Assembly (NCBI RefSeq): GCF_000711235.1
Contig: NZ_JOMI01000009.1
Coordinates: 558,001-622,000 of the forward strand
Direction of reading: 5' to 3'
From: Prevotella sp. 10(H)
GTDB lineage: Bacteria; Bacteroidota; Bacteroidia; Bacteroidales; Dysgonomonadaceae
DNA: 64,000 nucleotides
Below, piece after piece: positions 17,431 through 29,053 of the stretch; within the stretch, counting starts at the first letter, position 1, and each line of letters opens with the position of its first letter. The notes below the pieces were generated by a model. That model had not been told where the DNA came from and did no database searches. It saw nothing but the letters and a program-made list of their open reading frames with translations. The translations under genes and the position numbers were made by a program.

Positions 17431-18873
17431 TTATTTTTTTACCCAAACGGCAAGATTACCACCTTTGACAAGGAAATTTCCATTCCCTTTTTCATCGATA
17501 GTAACTTCATCTTTTATACTGCCTGTAAAGTCGTGCCATACTTCACCTTTCCGGTTTTCACCTACATTCATTATTTTACTTCCGTCTTCTCCGTTCGATA
17601 TTAAGAAAGCCAGACCGGAGTCTTCATGTTCCTTGTCGCCTAAGCGTACAAAGCCGGCTATCGACGGATGTGTAAAGTAATCCTGTTGTTCGCCATATGC
17701 ATATTTCTGGCGGGCTTGCAATAGAATTTCGATAATGAGTTTATGCGGTGATTCTTTACCATCTATGCTATAATAGTCTCCGTAAAATAAACATGGATAA
17801 CCATTCTCCATGAGGAAAATAAGACCATAAGCCATAGGCTTGAACCAGTCTTTTACCTGAGATTCGAGTGAGCTTCCTGCCTGCGAATCGTGATTGTCCA
17901 CAAATGTTACTGCACAATCGGAATGGCTTATTGCCAAGGCATTGTTCAGCAGGTTCTGAAGATCATAATCTTTTCCTTTTTCCGAAGCCTCATACAAATT
18001 AAAGTGAAGAGGTACATCGAAAAGGTCGATACTGTGATCTACTTTATCCAGATATTTATCCAACGTATCTAAATCGCCATTCCAGTATTCACCTACTGCA
18101 TAAAAATCATTTCCTCTTTCTGCTCTCACTGCCACAAGAAAATCTTTAACAAATATGTCTTTCATGTGCTTGATTGCATCGAGGCGCATACCATCCAGAT
18201 TCAGTTCGTTCGCTACCCAAACACCCCATCGGTTGAGTTCTTTTACTACTTCCGGGTGATCGAGATCGAGGTCGTTTCCTAACAAAAAATCATAGTTTCC
18301 GTTTTCATCGTCTACACCTTCACTCCAATATTTGTTTTCTCCTAAAATGCGGAAGATGCCACTCCTTTTGGATGCATCGTCGTAATCGGTTCCGGAAAAG
18401 TGGTATGAATGCCACTTGAAATCCGAATATTTATTATTGCGTCCGGGAAAATCATATCCTGTCCACGCCTGTATTTCAAATTCTTTACTTATGGCCCTGT
18501 TCCGTTGGTTCGGATCGACCTCTTTTACCATCACCTTTTCTGTGTAATCTCCCCACGATTTATGGTTCATTACTGCATCCAGGTAAACGGATATTTCATA
18601 CTTGTGCAGCTCATTGATCATCGATTTGAGCTCTTCTTTAGTACCGTATTTGGTACGGATTGTATTTTTCTGATCGAATTCTCCCAGATCGTACAAATCG
18701 TAAGTCGCATATCCTTCATCCTTTTGTTCATCGGCTTTGTATGCCGGAGGAATCCAGACTGCAGTGACACCTATTTCACTCAGGTGTTTTGCATCGTCTT
18801 TGAGTTGTTTCCAAAGGTTCCCGTCGTTTGGCAAATTCCATTCGAAATATTGCATCATTACGCCATTCTTCAT
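17431..18873 (-). CDS. Cytoplasmic alpha-amylase, GH13 (GH13_5-like)
   Basis: A 480-residue GH13 enzyme starting MKNGVMMQYFEWNLPNDG, with no signal peptide, resembling cytoplasmic AmyA of Escherichia coli. The catalytic barrel carries the family residues: nucleophile Asp232 in GMRLDAIKH, general acid Glu262 in AVGEYW, and Asp329 in FVDNHDS. The DAVMNHK region (about 99-105) is conserved region I. It hydrolyses internal alpha-1,4 bonds in glycogen or maltodextrins. The downstream esterase gene starts 23 bp after the stop codon. Placing an internal amylase with trehalose and stress genes suggests glycogen turnover under stress, which is inference. Confidence 0.95.
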   Translation of the reverse strand: MKNGVMMQYFEWNLPNDGNLWKQLKDDAKHLSEIGVTAVWIPPAYKADEQKDEGYATYDLYDLGEFDQKNTIRTKYGTKEELKSMINELHKYEISVYLDAVMNHKSWGDYTEKVMVKEVDPNQRNRAISKEFEIQAWTGYDFPGRNNKYSDFKWHSYHFSGTDYDDASKRSGIFRILGENKYWSEGVDDENGNYDFLLGNDLDLDHPEVVKELNRWGVWVANELNLDGMRLDAIKHMKDIFVKDFLVAVRAERGNDFYAVGEYWNGDLDTLDKYLDKVDHSIDLFDVPLHFNLYEASEKGKDYDLQNLLNNALAISHSDCAVTFVDNHDSQAGSSLESQVKDWFKPMAYGLIFLMENGYPCLFYGDYYSIDGKESPHKLIIEILLQARQKYAYGEQQDYFTHPSIAGFVRLGDKEHEDSGLAFLISNGEDGSKIMNVGENRKGEVWHDFTGSIKDEVTIDEKGNGNFLVKGGNLAVWVKK

Positions 18874-18891
18874 ATAGATGTTTTTTTAATA

Positions 18892-18926
18892 ACAAGAGGT
18901 ATAGAGCAATATCGTATACCTCTTGT
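18892..18926 (-). terminator. Hairpin between LEA-like lipoprotein and amylase genes
   Basis: A perfect 12-bp stem (ACAAGAGGTATA at 18892-18903, complement at 18915-18926) and an 11-nt loop lie in the 77-bp gap between two minus-strand genes. No T-run follows on the minus strand, so it may be a partial terminator or an mRNA-stabilising hairpin. Its AAGAGGTAT core is shared with the hairpin at 15377-15407. Confidence 0.5.
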
Positions 18927-18950
18927 AATATGTATGAATAAAAGAATGAT

Positions 18951-19259
18951 TTATTTAAGCTTTCTTTTCACCGTATCGGCAGCTTGCTTTACTTCCTTCT
19001 TTACATTATCGGCACCTTGTTTGATGTCCTTTTTAGCTTCATTCGCATTTTCCTTTACATTTTCTTTTGTATCGTCCCATGCGTCTTTAGCTTTGTCGGT
19101 GCCTTCATCTATTTTTTTAGAAGCTTTATCTGCGGCATCGTTCATTTCTTTTTTAGCTTTTTCCGCATTCCTTTCAGCCTCACTTTTGCTTTTATCGCTA
19201 CAGGCTGATGAAGAAAGAAGGATACCGGCTACGAACAATGCACCTAAAATCTTTTTCAT
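18951..19259 (-). CDS. LEA-like repeat lipoprotein
   Basis: A 102-residue protein with a lipoprotein signal (SSSACSD, lipobox Cys at 20). The rest is almost entirely Ala, Lys, Asp and Glu with repeated 11-residue-like units (AEKAKKEMNDAADKA, DKAKDAWDDTKEN, NEAKKDIKQGAD, KKEVKQAADTVK). This pattern predicts amphipathic helices as in group 3 LEA or apolipoprotein-like stress proteins such as CsbD- and YtxH-like families. It is probably anchored in the outer membrane facing the periplasm. The gene follows the META protein gene by 18 bp. Desiccation or osmotic protection is inferred from composition only. Confidence 0.83.
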   Translation of the reverse strand: MKKILGALFVAGILLSSSACSDKSKSEAERNAEKAKKEMNDAADKASKKIDEGTDKAKDAWDDTKENVKENANEAKKDIKQGADNVKKEVKQAADTVKRKLK

Positions 19260-19277
19260 TTTGATTCTATTAATTTA

Positions 19278-20036
19278 TTATTTTACGAAAGTCATAACTT
19301 CCTTGTTATCCTTTCTCAGTATCAATACATTGTTATGTATTTCAAGATCGACTCTGCCTGTGAATGCATTTACAAATTTTGTTTCTCCATCCAGATTATC
19401 ACATGCCATGCGTGTTGTTACCAACGGCTGAATGTCCAGAACATCATTTGAAAGAGTAAAAACTGTATTGTAAGTATTACATCCTGCACTTCCGGTCAGT
19501 TTCCGGTCTACAAAATTGAATAGTAGAGTAGGAATTTTATCTGCATAATCGGACTGAACTTTCTTTCCGTCGATAGACTGTAGCGTCCACACGCCGGCCA
19601 GATCAGTATCGGTCAGCGGTTTTGCACGATAGAAAATCAGTACGGGCTTGTCATCCTGCGAAAAGATCAGTTCGCCATTCAGGATAGAAAGCTTGGAAGA
19701 TTTATTCAGCAGGCTTATAAATAAAGCCTCGTCGCTGTTTCCGTCGCATGCTATATTACCAGAAGTAATATTAGGCGCTTCGAATTTGCCTCCGCCGTAG
19801 TTGAATTTACCGTTGAAGGTATTACAGCCGCTATTTCCTGAAACCTGTTCTATGTCGAAGTTGAATGTCAGGTATGGAGTTTTGTTGGTAAATAATTCAT
19901 AAACATTTCTGTTGTTTATCATTTTCAACATCCATTTACCTTCCAGTTGCGATTTTGCAACATCCTGTGCCGATAGATAACCGAATGATAACAAACCGGT
20001 AACCATTAATATGATTGAGAGTTTTAATTTTTTCAT
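19278..20036 (-). CDS. Tandem META domain exported protein (HslJ-like)
   Basis: A 252-residue exported protein with a signal peptide (about 1-24) and two META domains: residues about 30-135 with GNSGCNTFNG and about 140-250 with GSAGCNTYNT, each followed by a short TSGNIACD/TTRMACD block. META domains occur in HslJ, a heat-inducible outer membrane protein linked to novobiocin resistance. Both repeats keep their Cys pairs, so disulfides are possible. It is encoded in a minus-strand run after OmpA (25 bp) and before the LEA-like lipoprotein (18 bp). The exact function is unknown. Confidence 0.9.
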   Translation of the reverse strand: MKKLKLSIILMVTGLLSFGYLSAQDVAKSQLEGKWMLKMINNRNVYELFTNKTPYLTFNFDIEQVSGNSGCNTFNGKFNYGGGKFEAPNITSGNIACDGNSDEALFISLLNKSSKLSILNGELIFSQDDKPVLIFYRAKPLTDTDLAGVWTLQSIDGKKVQSDYADKIPTLLFNFVDRKLTGSAGCNTYNTVFTLSNDVLDIQPLVTTRMACDNLDGETKFVNAFTGRVDLEIHNNVLILRKDNKEVMTFVK

Positions 20037-20061
20037 AAATAATTATATATCGTTTATAATA

Positions 20062-21231
20062 TTATTCAAGATAAAGAATTACCGCACGGTTCCATTCTGT
20101 AACATCGAAAGGAGGATTAGTCTGACCTTCCCAGTTAACCATAACACGGCTCTTGTCTATATTGTATTTACCTGTAATAAGATCGGCAACATTTTGTGCT
20201 CTTTCTCTTGAAAGTCTTTCATTAATTGCTGCAGTACCTGTAGCTTTATCAGTATAACCTACTATGCGTACTTTCTTATCCGGATTTTCGCGGAGATATT
20301 TAGCAACATTGTATACATTAACTTCCTGATGCGGTTCAACTTTTGTCTTGTTTATAGAGAACAACACAACGTTGTTTACAGGTTCTTCGCTTACCTGAAC
20401 TTCTTTAATCACTTCTTTAACTACTACTGTAGGTTCAGCTACCTGTACAGGACGTTGAGAAAGTGTTTCTATCTGTGCACGCTGTGCATTGATTCTGTTG
20501 TTGAGTTCGTCGATTTCGTTCTGGTCTCTCAATACGGCTTCTGTAAATTTAGATTTAGATCCGATATTGAATACAAGACTGGCAGAAACTGTTCCTAATA
20601 CGTCGTATCCGCGTTTGCCACCGGCACGTTGATCAAATACGTCTCTCATCAGTTTACCCGACATTTCTATATCCAGAGCAACACGGTCCGAGAAACGGAA
20701 ACGGTTGATAATACCTGCATCGAAAGTAGCACTGTTTACATGTCCGTGGCGTGTAACAATAGCAGGAACATTTTCATAATCCCATCCGTATGCCCATCCG
20801 AAACCTACATAAGGTATAAAGCTATATACTCTATCGGCATTATAATGCATAAGATAATCGGTCATGTTCCACATGAAGTTCATTTCGGCACTTACATATC
20901 TTGTGCGCGACATCATCATTGCATCATTATTAAATGTATGGATGTTTGTACCACCAGATAGTTTCATACGCAATCCTGCATAAGGACTCATCCATGTTCC
21001 GAACTGGAAGTTAGGAGTTACAGTCAGACGTCTGAAGAACTTAGCGTCTGCATCGTGATCACCGAAATATATGTTTGCTCCGGCACCGGCTCCGATGAAC
21101 CAGTTATCCCAGAACCCATTCTTAACGAATGTGGTTTTTCTTGCTGCATCGGTACTTATACCCTCATTCTGCTGGGCAAAAGATACTCCTGCGATAAATA
21201 TTACTAACAGTAATAATGAAATCTTTTTCAT
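20062..21231 (-). CDS. OmpA family outer membrane protein
   Basis: A 389-residue protein with a signal peptide (about 1-19), an N-terminal eight-stranded-type beta-barrel (about 40-225), a short coiled-coil/proline linker (EIDELNNRINAQRAQIE; VVVKEVIKEV) and a C-terminal OmpA-like peptidoglycan-binding domain (about 280-389) with VRIVGYTDKATGT and NERLSRERAQNV. It anchors the outer membrane to peptidoglycan and may act as a porin. It is the second gene of a run starting with a smaller barrel protein (18 bp gap) and continuing to the META protein (25 bp gap). Confidence 0.94.
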   Translation of the reverse strand: MKKISLLLLVIFIAGVSFAQQNEGISTDAARKTTFVKNGFWDNWFIGAGAGANIYFGDHDADAKFFRRLTVTPNFQFGTWMSPYAGLRMKLSGGTNIHTFNNDAMMMSRTRYVSAEMNFMWNMTDYLMHYNADRVYSFIPYVGFGWAYGWDYENVPAIVTRHGHVNSATFDAGIINRFRFSDRVALDIEMSGKLMRDVFDQRAGGKRGYDVLGTVSASLVFNIGSKSKFTEAVLRDQNEIDELNNRINAQRAQIETLSQRPVQVAEPTVVVKEVIKEVQVSEEPVNNVVLFSINKTKVEPHQEVNVYNVAKYLRENPDKKVRIVGYTDKATGTAAINERLSRERAQNVADLITGKYNIDKSRVMVNWEGQTNPPFDVTEWNRAVILYLE

Positions 21232-21249
21232 ATTCTTGTACTTTTTTTA

Positions 21250-21774
21250 TTAAAATGTGAAACCGTATCCAAGAAGAATTACGGCTGCATCTTCATCTGC
21301 CATCATGAATTTCACTTCGGCATTAAGATAATTTGTCGGACTTATATAATAGCTGATACCTCCACCAAGGTTGAAGGCAAAGCTTGTTTTGCTACGGGAA
21401 TCTGTTTCTACTGTAGAACCATCTGCTGCTGTAACTTTTTGTTTTCCCCAGAAGTTATTCTGCATACCGATACCTGCTAACGGGTAAACAGAGAATCTGT
21501 CTTGTGGAAAATAAAATACATAATGAGCATTCAGGTTGATATCCAGACCGGTCACTTTGTTCTTAGGGAAGAAAAATGTTACATCCGGTGCCAGGCGTAC
21601 ATTTCTAAGTAGATTGTAACGTCCTTGTGCGCTGAGGCCGAACCTTTCGTAATTTGTCTGATAACCAAGGCTACCCACCATAGAAAAATCACCCGATTGG
21701 ATTGTTGGTCCCGACTGAGCAGAAAGGCTGAATGTAGCTGCTATAAAAGCTACTAAAAGTAAAATCTTTTTCAT
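21250..21774 (-). CDS. Small outer membrane beta-barrel protein
   Basis: A 174-residue protein with a signal peptide (about 1-19, LSLSAQS). The rest shows alternating hydrophobic strands, aromatic girdles and a terminal Phe (LGYGFTF), typical of an eight-stranded OmpW/OmpX-like barrel. It is the first gene of the run leading to ompA, META and the LEA-like lipoprotein. Its upstream region is an 860-bp gene-free stretch, so its promoter probably lies there. The function is unknown. Confidence 0.85.
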   Translation of the reverse strand: MKKILLLVAFIAATFSLSAQSGPTIQSGDFSMVGSLGYQTNYERFGLSAQGRYNLLRNVRLAPDVTFFFPKNKVTGLDINLNAHYVFYFPQDRFSVYPLAGIGMQNNFWGKQKVTAADGSTVETDSRSKTSFAFNLGGGISYYISPTNYLNAEVKFMMADEDAAVILLGYGFTF

Positions 21775-22634
21775 AATTTATTGTTTTGATTTTTTTTAAT
21801 AAAATATTTATTTATCAATTCATTCTTATTTTGATACACACTCATGTGTTAATATTTTTATATAATAAGAGCCCTATTGTGAATTTTTTCATCACAACAA
21901 CACTTTCTGCTTAATAAATCGGGGGAAAATTTATAAGTGAAGCTATATTAGCTCATAAACTGTATAGCGGGTTTTGATTCCGGTCATCGACCTGTCCTTA
22001 TGTACCGCTTAATTCATGTCGAATAATAAGTATTAATTCCATATTCAAAATTTTCAAATCAGTAATTCATTAAGAAAATCTGAGCATACAAACTAATAAA
22101 ATATAACATCGTTACTTATTTGATACTGGATGAAATTTACTACTAATATTTGTGAAGTCAATATTCTCCTGTTATCGATAGTTAAACATTAAGAATAAAG
22201 AGTCTGTTCATGCAACTTTTCACTTTAACAAAAAAAGATGATATTATTTGTGATGATTTATTGAACTTAATTATTTAATATTCAATATATTATGGCGGAT
22301 GAATCGCTAATTCATACAAATATTAATTTACATTTTTTCACAAAACTGCATTTTAAAAAATATGTATTTGCCATTAAAGTTGGATAATGGCATGTAGATT
22401 CAGAAATTTCAATGTTTGAAAATGCCTGATAGCGTACTGCTTGAACAAAACTACTATTTCCATTGTTTCAAAGCTGTCCGATTATTGTTATCGGATCAGA
22501 CTACAATAAGTTTAGTTTTATTGAAAAGTGTAATTAAGATAATCCCCCAATCATACTACACCCGATAGTCGGAACATTGAATATTATTCATGTGATATTT
22601 TTTATATAAAATAATTAATTTAATTTTTTTTGTT
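21775..22634. other. 860-bp gene-free region
   Basis: This AT-rich stretch lies between divergent genes (OM barrel, minus; GlsB-like, plus). No ORF with a credible protein was found. The one short frame (22 codons from 22210) has no support. A small hairpin, TCCGAT at 22477-22482 with ATCGGA at 22490-22495, lacks a T-tract. The region must contain the promoters of both neighbours, but I could not find a clear TTTG/TAnnTTTG pair. A small RNA cannot be excluded. Confidence 0.5.
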
Positions 22635-22895
22635 ATGGAAGGACTAGGAATTATATGGTCAATAATTATTGGCGTAGCAGCAGGTGCGATTGCCGGCTGG
22701 ATTATGCGCGGAACCGGTTTTGGTTTTTTGGTTAATCTGATTGTCGGATTAATCGGTAGTGTATTAGGTGGCTGGATATATAGCCTGCTTGGAATCGGAT
22801 CGGGCGGAATACTGGGTGTCCTCTTGATGTCGGTAGTAGGTGCAGTGGTACTGTTATGGATAGTATCTTTATTCAGACGAAGTCCCAGAGATTGA
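22635..22895 (+). CDS. GlsB/YeaQ/YmgE family membrane protein
   Basis: An 86-residue, glycine-rich protein with three transmembrane helices and the IIGVAAGAIAGWIMRG and GLIGSVLGGWIYSLLG patterns of the GlsB/YeaQ/YmgE family (formerly 'transglycosylase-associated protein'). Members are small inner-membrane proteins induced by general or envelope stress. It ends at a strong terminator and is monocistronic. Its location beside LEA-like, META and OmpA genes fits the stress grouping. Confidence 0.93.
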   Translation: MEGLGIIWSIIIGVAAGAIAGWIMRGTGFGFLVNLIVGLIGSVLGGWIYSLLGIGSGGILGVLLMSVVGAVVLLWIVSLFRRSPRD

Positions 22896-22916
22896 TACTA
22901 CTAATAAATTATATTT

Positions 22917-22947
22917 AAAAGGCAGATAATACTGCCTTTTTTTATTT
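22917..22947 (+). terminator. Rho-independent terminator of the GlsB-like gene
   Basis: A perfect 9-bp stem (AAAAGGCAG at 22917-22925, complement at 22932-22940) with a 6-nt loop leads into a T-rich run (TTTTTTTATTTTA). It lies 21 bp past the GlsB-like stop codon. Confidence 0.9.
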
Positions 22948-23735
22948 TATAGAAGTATATTTCCAATAGTATAACTGATTTTTTTATTGTACCTGAAACA
23001 ATTTCTGAATAATTCCTGTGAAATAAGATAAATTTTGTAGTGCCATAATTAATTTTTTAGTTAAAACGCAGTTTTTGTTTTAACTTATAGTAACTATAAG
23101 GTTAAATATTGTCACCAAATTATTTAAAATTAACTATTGTTTAAAGAATTTTATATATGATATTTGATTTAATTAACAAATGTAAAGTTGCTGAGCATAG
23201 GGCTGTTTTAAAAACAAAATAACTGTGAAAGAGGCTCATATTACATATTAATAGTAGCTTCTCAAGATAGGAGCTTTATAATGCTATCACTTATTCAATC
23301 ACTGTTTCGCTATTTTTTGAAAAATATAATTTGAGAAAAGAGATTGTTGTTTTCTTGCTGAATAGATATAACTATTATCTATATATAATAAAGAATAACA
23401 TATAACAACTATTAAAAAATTTGATGAGGTCAATATAATATAACATTTATATAGGTCATATTGTTTAATTAGCAACATATTAAAACACTAGTGAACAAAT
23501 GATTATTGCTATTGTTAAAATATCAGAAGCGAAGATAGTTCTGGCGAACAAACTATAAAATATGAAATCTATTTTCTTTTATGGCAAGTCCGATCTCTGT
23601 ATTGGACATCCGTATTTCTGTATCAGACTTCCAGTTGGGACACAACTGCTGAGAAGTATCAGATTGGTTTTTATATGTCATAATACTTAAATAGGTTTCA
23701 TGGAGGGCTTAGTTTTAAAAATAAAATAATAGATT
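22948..23735. other. Gene-free region with a 21-bp-spaced imperfect direct repeat
   Basis: No credible protein or RNA gene is seen in this AT-rich stretch. Two 16-bp copies of TCTGTATYRGACWTCC (23596-23611 and 23617-23632; 13 of 16 bases equal) lie 21 bp apart, close to two helical turns. They are about 100 bp before the short protein gene at 23736 and could be a paired operator, but this is weak. Confidence 0.4.
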
Positions 23736-23912
23736 ATGAATAAGGTTATTTTAAGTGCGGTGGCCGGCATTGCTGTGGGTTATTTTTTCCGTAAGATACG
23801 GGATAAGGCTCATCTTCAGGAAGCAAACGAGGAGATAAACGGCGCGATTCACAAAGACAAAAAACATTTCCGGAACATCTTAAATAAAGACAATCAGAAG
23901 GCAAACGAATAA
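23736..23912 (+). CDS. Short YtxH-like membrane-anchored protein (58 aa)
   Basis: A 58-residue ORF: MNKVILSAVAGIAVGYFFRK forms a glycine-rich single membrane helix (about residues 3-18). It is followed by a charged, helical Lys/Asp/Glu/His-rich tail (KIRDKAHLQEANEEI, then KDKKHFRNILNKDNQ). This layout, one small helix and an amphipathic polar tail, resembles YtxH-type small stress proteins. Codon use is normal, and the frame has no upstream in-frame ATG. It is easily missed by length cut-offs. The family assignment is tentative. Confidence 0.68.
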   Translation: MNKVILSAVAGIAVGYFFRKIRDKAHLQEANEEINGAIHKDKKHFRNILNKDNQKANE

Positions 23913-24393
23913 ATCAATATTTATACCGACAGGTAGTGTGTTAGGTTAGTTTTGTTGTACCGAACAGATTAAAACTGAAACAGAATACTGTCAATACAGT
24001 CTTATCAGAAAAACTAATAAGTTATTGAGAATTCGTTGGGGGATGAGTTGAATTCTATAAGCAATAAATTTATAATTTTTTGGATAAGGAATATGGATAG
24101 CGTTTCAGTTTTAATCTTCGGTTGCAACAATCCGGATTAGAGAGATTGCCAAAGGGTAGGTAAATTCATTATAATTAAATCAGCCGGAAAAGCATCATAT
24201 CAAACTGCTGACTTTTAATCATATCTGTCTGACAGCCGGATATATTCACCATGCATATTAACCGTTAATTTATCATCATTGAAAAATATTCTTAATATAA
24301 AGGAGCAAGTATCGATATTTCTTATAGGGGAACATTGGACTTTAATATTACAGTTTAGTCACCCTATAGTTTGGTAATTTTATATAAAGAAAT
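23913..24393. other. Gene-free region upstream of the ROK-like gene
   Basis: No protein gene is seen. The stretch is dominated by a pair of imperfect 30-bp inverted repeats (23952-23981 and 24102-24130) that bracket 120 bp, listed separately. Between the right repeat and the ROK-like start codon at 24394 are 263 bp of AT-rich DNA with no recognised regulatory site. Confidence 0.5.
23952..24130. repeat. 30-bp imperfect inverted repeats flanking a 120-bp segment
   Basis: The left arm is 23952-23981 and the right arm is 24102-24130. Their inner 16 bases are perfectly complementary (AGATTAAAACTGAAAC at 23966-23981; complement at 24102-24117). The outer 13-14 bases (TTGTTGTACCGAAC against TCGGTTGCAACAA) match apart from small gaps. 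The 120-bp core holds no gene. Such a structure could be a MITE-like element, an invertible segment or a long cruciform. No target-site duplication is clear. Confidence 0.7.
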
Positions 24394-25239
24394 ATGAAAA
24401 TAGGTATAGACATTAATGATAAAAGTATAAGTGCTGCATTGCTTACAGCCAACAGTTCGGTAGACTTTATAGAGGAACCGATTTATGGCACAAAAAGGGA
24501 TTGCAGCAGAACAATCATGGAGAAGGTGCTGAATATTGTACGTCGTTCGGCTAACAAACGAATAAAAGGCATAGGATTGAGTTTACCTTCCAAAATAGAT
24601 ATAAAACGTGGAACAGTCTATGATCTGGTAAAAATACCATATTGGAAGGGGCACCGGATAAAGAAAATTCTCGAAGACGAATTTAATACCCATGTGTGGG
24701 TGAATAACGATGCCAACTGTTTCATGCTGGCGGAAAGAACGCATGGTATCTGTAAAAGCTTCAGTGATGCTTTATGCATAACACTGGGGCCGAATGTTGG
24801 TACCAGTATTACCGTAAACGGCAAGCTTTTTATGGGCAATAAGTATATGTTCAATCATGCCAAATGCCTGTCGCTTCCCAGTTATGAGTGCATTCGTATT
24901 TATAAGGAAAGCTATGTAAGAACTATAGAAGAACTGTCATATATTTGCGAGAGGTATGAAAAAGATGCTTCATACGCATCCAAACAAGAGACATGGGATG
25001 AGGTAGGTGTTCTTGTAGGCAGGTTGGTATCTATCATGCTCTGCAATTACGATCCGCAGGTAGTAGTCTTAGGAGGCACTTTGGCAAAATCGTATGTCAA
25101 TTTTGCTGATGCCATGCATAAGTATCTTGAAAAATTTATTCATCCTCATGTTTTACTCAATCTTATAGTCATTGTATCCACAATCGACCATCCACATGCG
25201 TTAGGGGCGGCATCACTCGTAAACCCGCTTTTAATATAA
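24394..25239 (+). CDS. Degenerate ROK family protein
   Basis: A 281-residue protein with the ROK fold signature in outline. Asp106 in VWVNNDANCF matches the catalytic Asp region of ROK sugar kinases. But the first phosphate loop (normally DxGGT) reads DINDK at residues 6-10, the second (normally GTGxG) reads GPNVG at about 132-136, and the zinc CxCGxxGCxE motif is missing after His155 (only Cys158 and Cys166 remain). There is no DNA-binding HTH domain. It is therefore either a non-catalytic sugar sensor or a kinase with unusual ATP binding. It is convergent with a GH2 beta-galactosidase gene. The ROK fold is recognised; the activity is unknown. Confidence 0.8.
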   Translation: MKIGIDINDKSISAALLTANSSVDFIEEPIYGTKRDCSRTIMEKVLNIVRRSANKRIKGIGLSLPSKIDIKRGTVYDLVKIPYWKGHRIKKILEDEFNTHVWVNNDANCFMLAERTHGICKSFSDALCITLGPNVGTSITVNGKLFMGNKYMFNHAKCLSLPSYECIRIYKESYVRTIEELSYICERYEKDASYASKQETWDEVGVLVGRLVSIMLCNYDPQVVVLGGTLAKSYVNFADAMHKYLEKFIHPHVLLNLIVIVSTIDHPHALGAASLVNPLLI

Positions 25240-25259
25240 CAAACAAATGATTATCAAAC

Positions 25260-25297
25260 AATAAGGCTCAATGTAAACACATTGAGCCTTATTTTTA
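25260..25297. terminator. Bidirectional terminator between ROK and GH2 genes
   Basis: A perfect 15-bp stem (AATAAGGCTCAATGT at 25260-25274, complement at 25279-25293) with a 4-nt loop lies between the two convergent genes, with TTTT on the plus side and TTT on the minus side. Confidence 0.9.
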
Positions 25298-25311
25298 TTG
25301 AAAGATTTTTT

Positions 25312-28935
<3,624 letters not shown>

Positions 28936-28947
28936 TTATCAGGGTTT

Positions 28948-28979
28948 CAAAGATAATTCTTTAACATTTTATATTCAAG
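28948..28979 (-). promoter_or_regulatory. Promoter of the GH2 beta-galactosidase gene
   Basis: Read on the minus strand, a CTTG (-33) element at 28976-28979 is separated by 20 bp from TATCTTTG at 28948-28955, matching the Bacteroidota -7 consensus TAnnTTTG. Transcription would start near 28941, about 39 bp before the ATG at 28902. This is the best promoter match in the window. Confidence 0.65.
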
Positions 28980-29053
28980 AAACTGAGGATATTTCTCGTC
29001 TTTTTGTATAAATAATTATTAAAGGACAGGCGCATGAACTTATTATCTCTTAG

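Noticed and set aside
18409-19431. A 340-codon plus-strand open frame across the amylase and LEA-like genes
   Set aside because: It is antisense to two well-supported genes and rich in Ser, Phe and Ile, the usual mirror of Lys/Glu/Asp-rich coding DNA. No domain is recognisable.
22210-22278. A 22-codon frame MQLFTLTKK... in the 860-bp gap
   Set aside because: It is too short and lacks any conserved feature or supporting context.
21775-24393. Search for tRNA, CRISPR or phage attachment sites in the gene-poor region
   Set aside because: No cloverleaf, no regular repeat-spacer pattern and no integrase were found.
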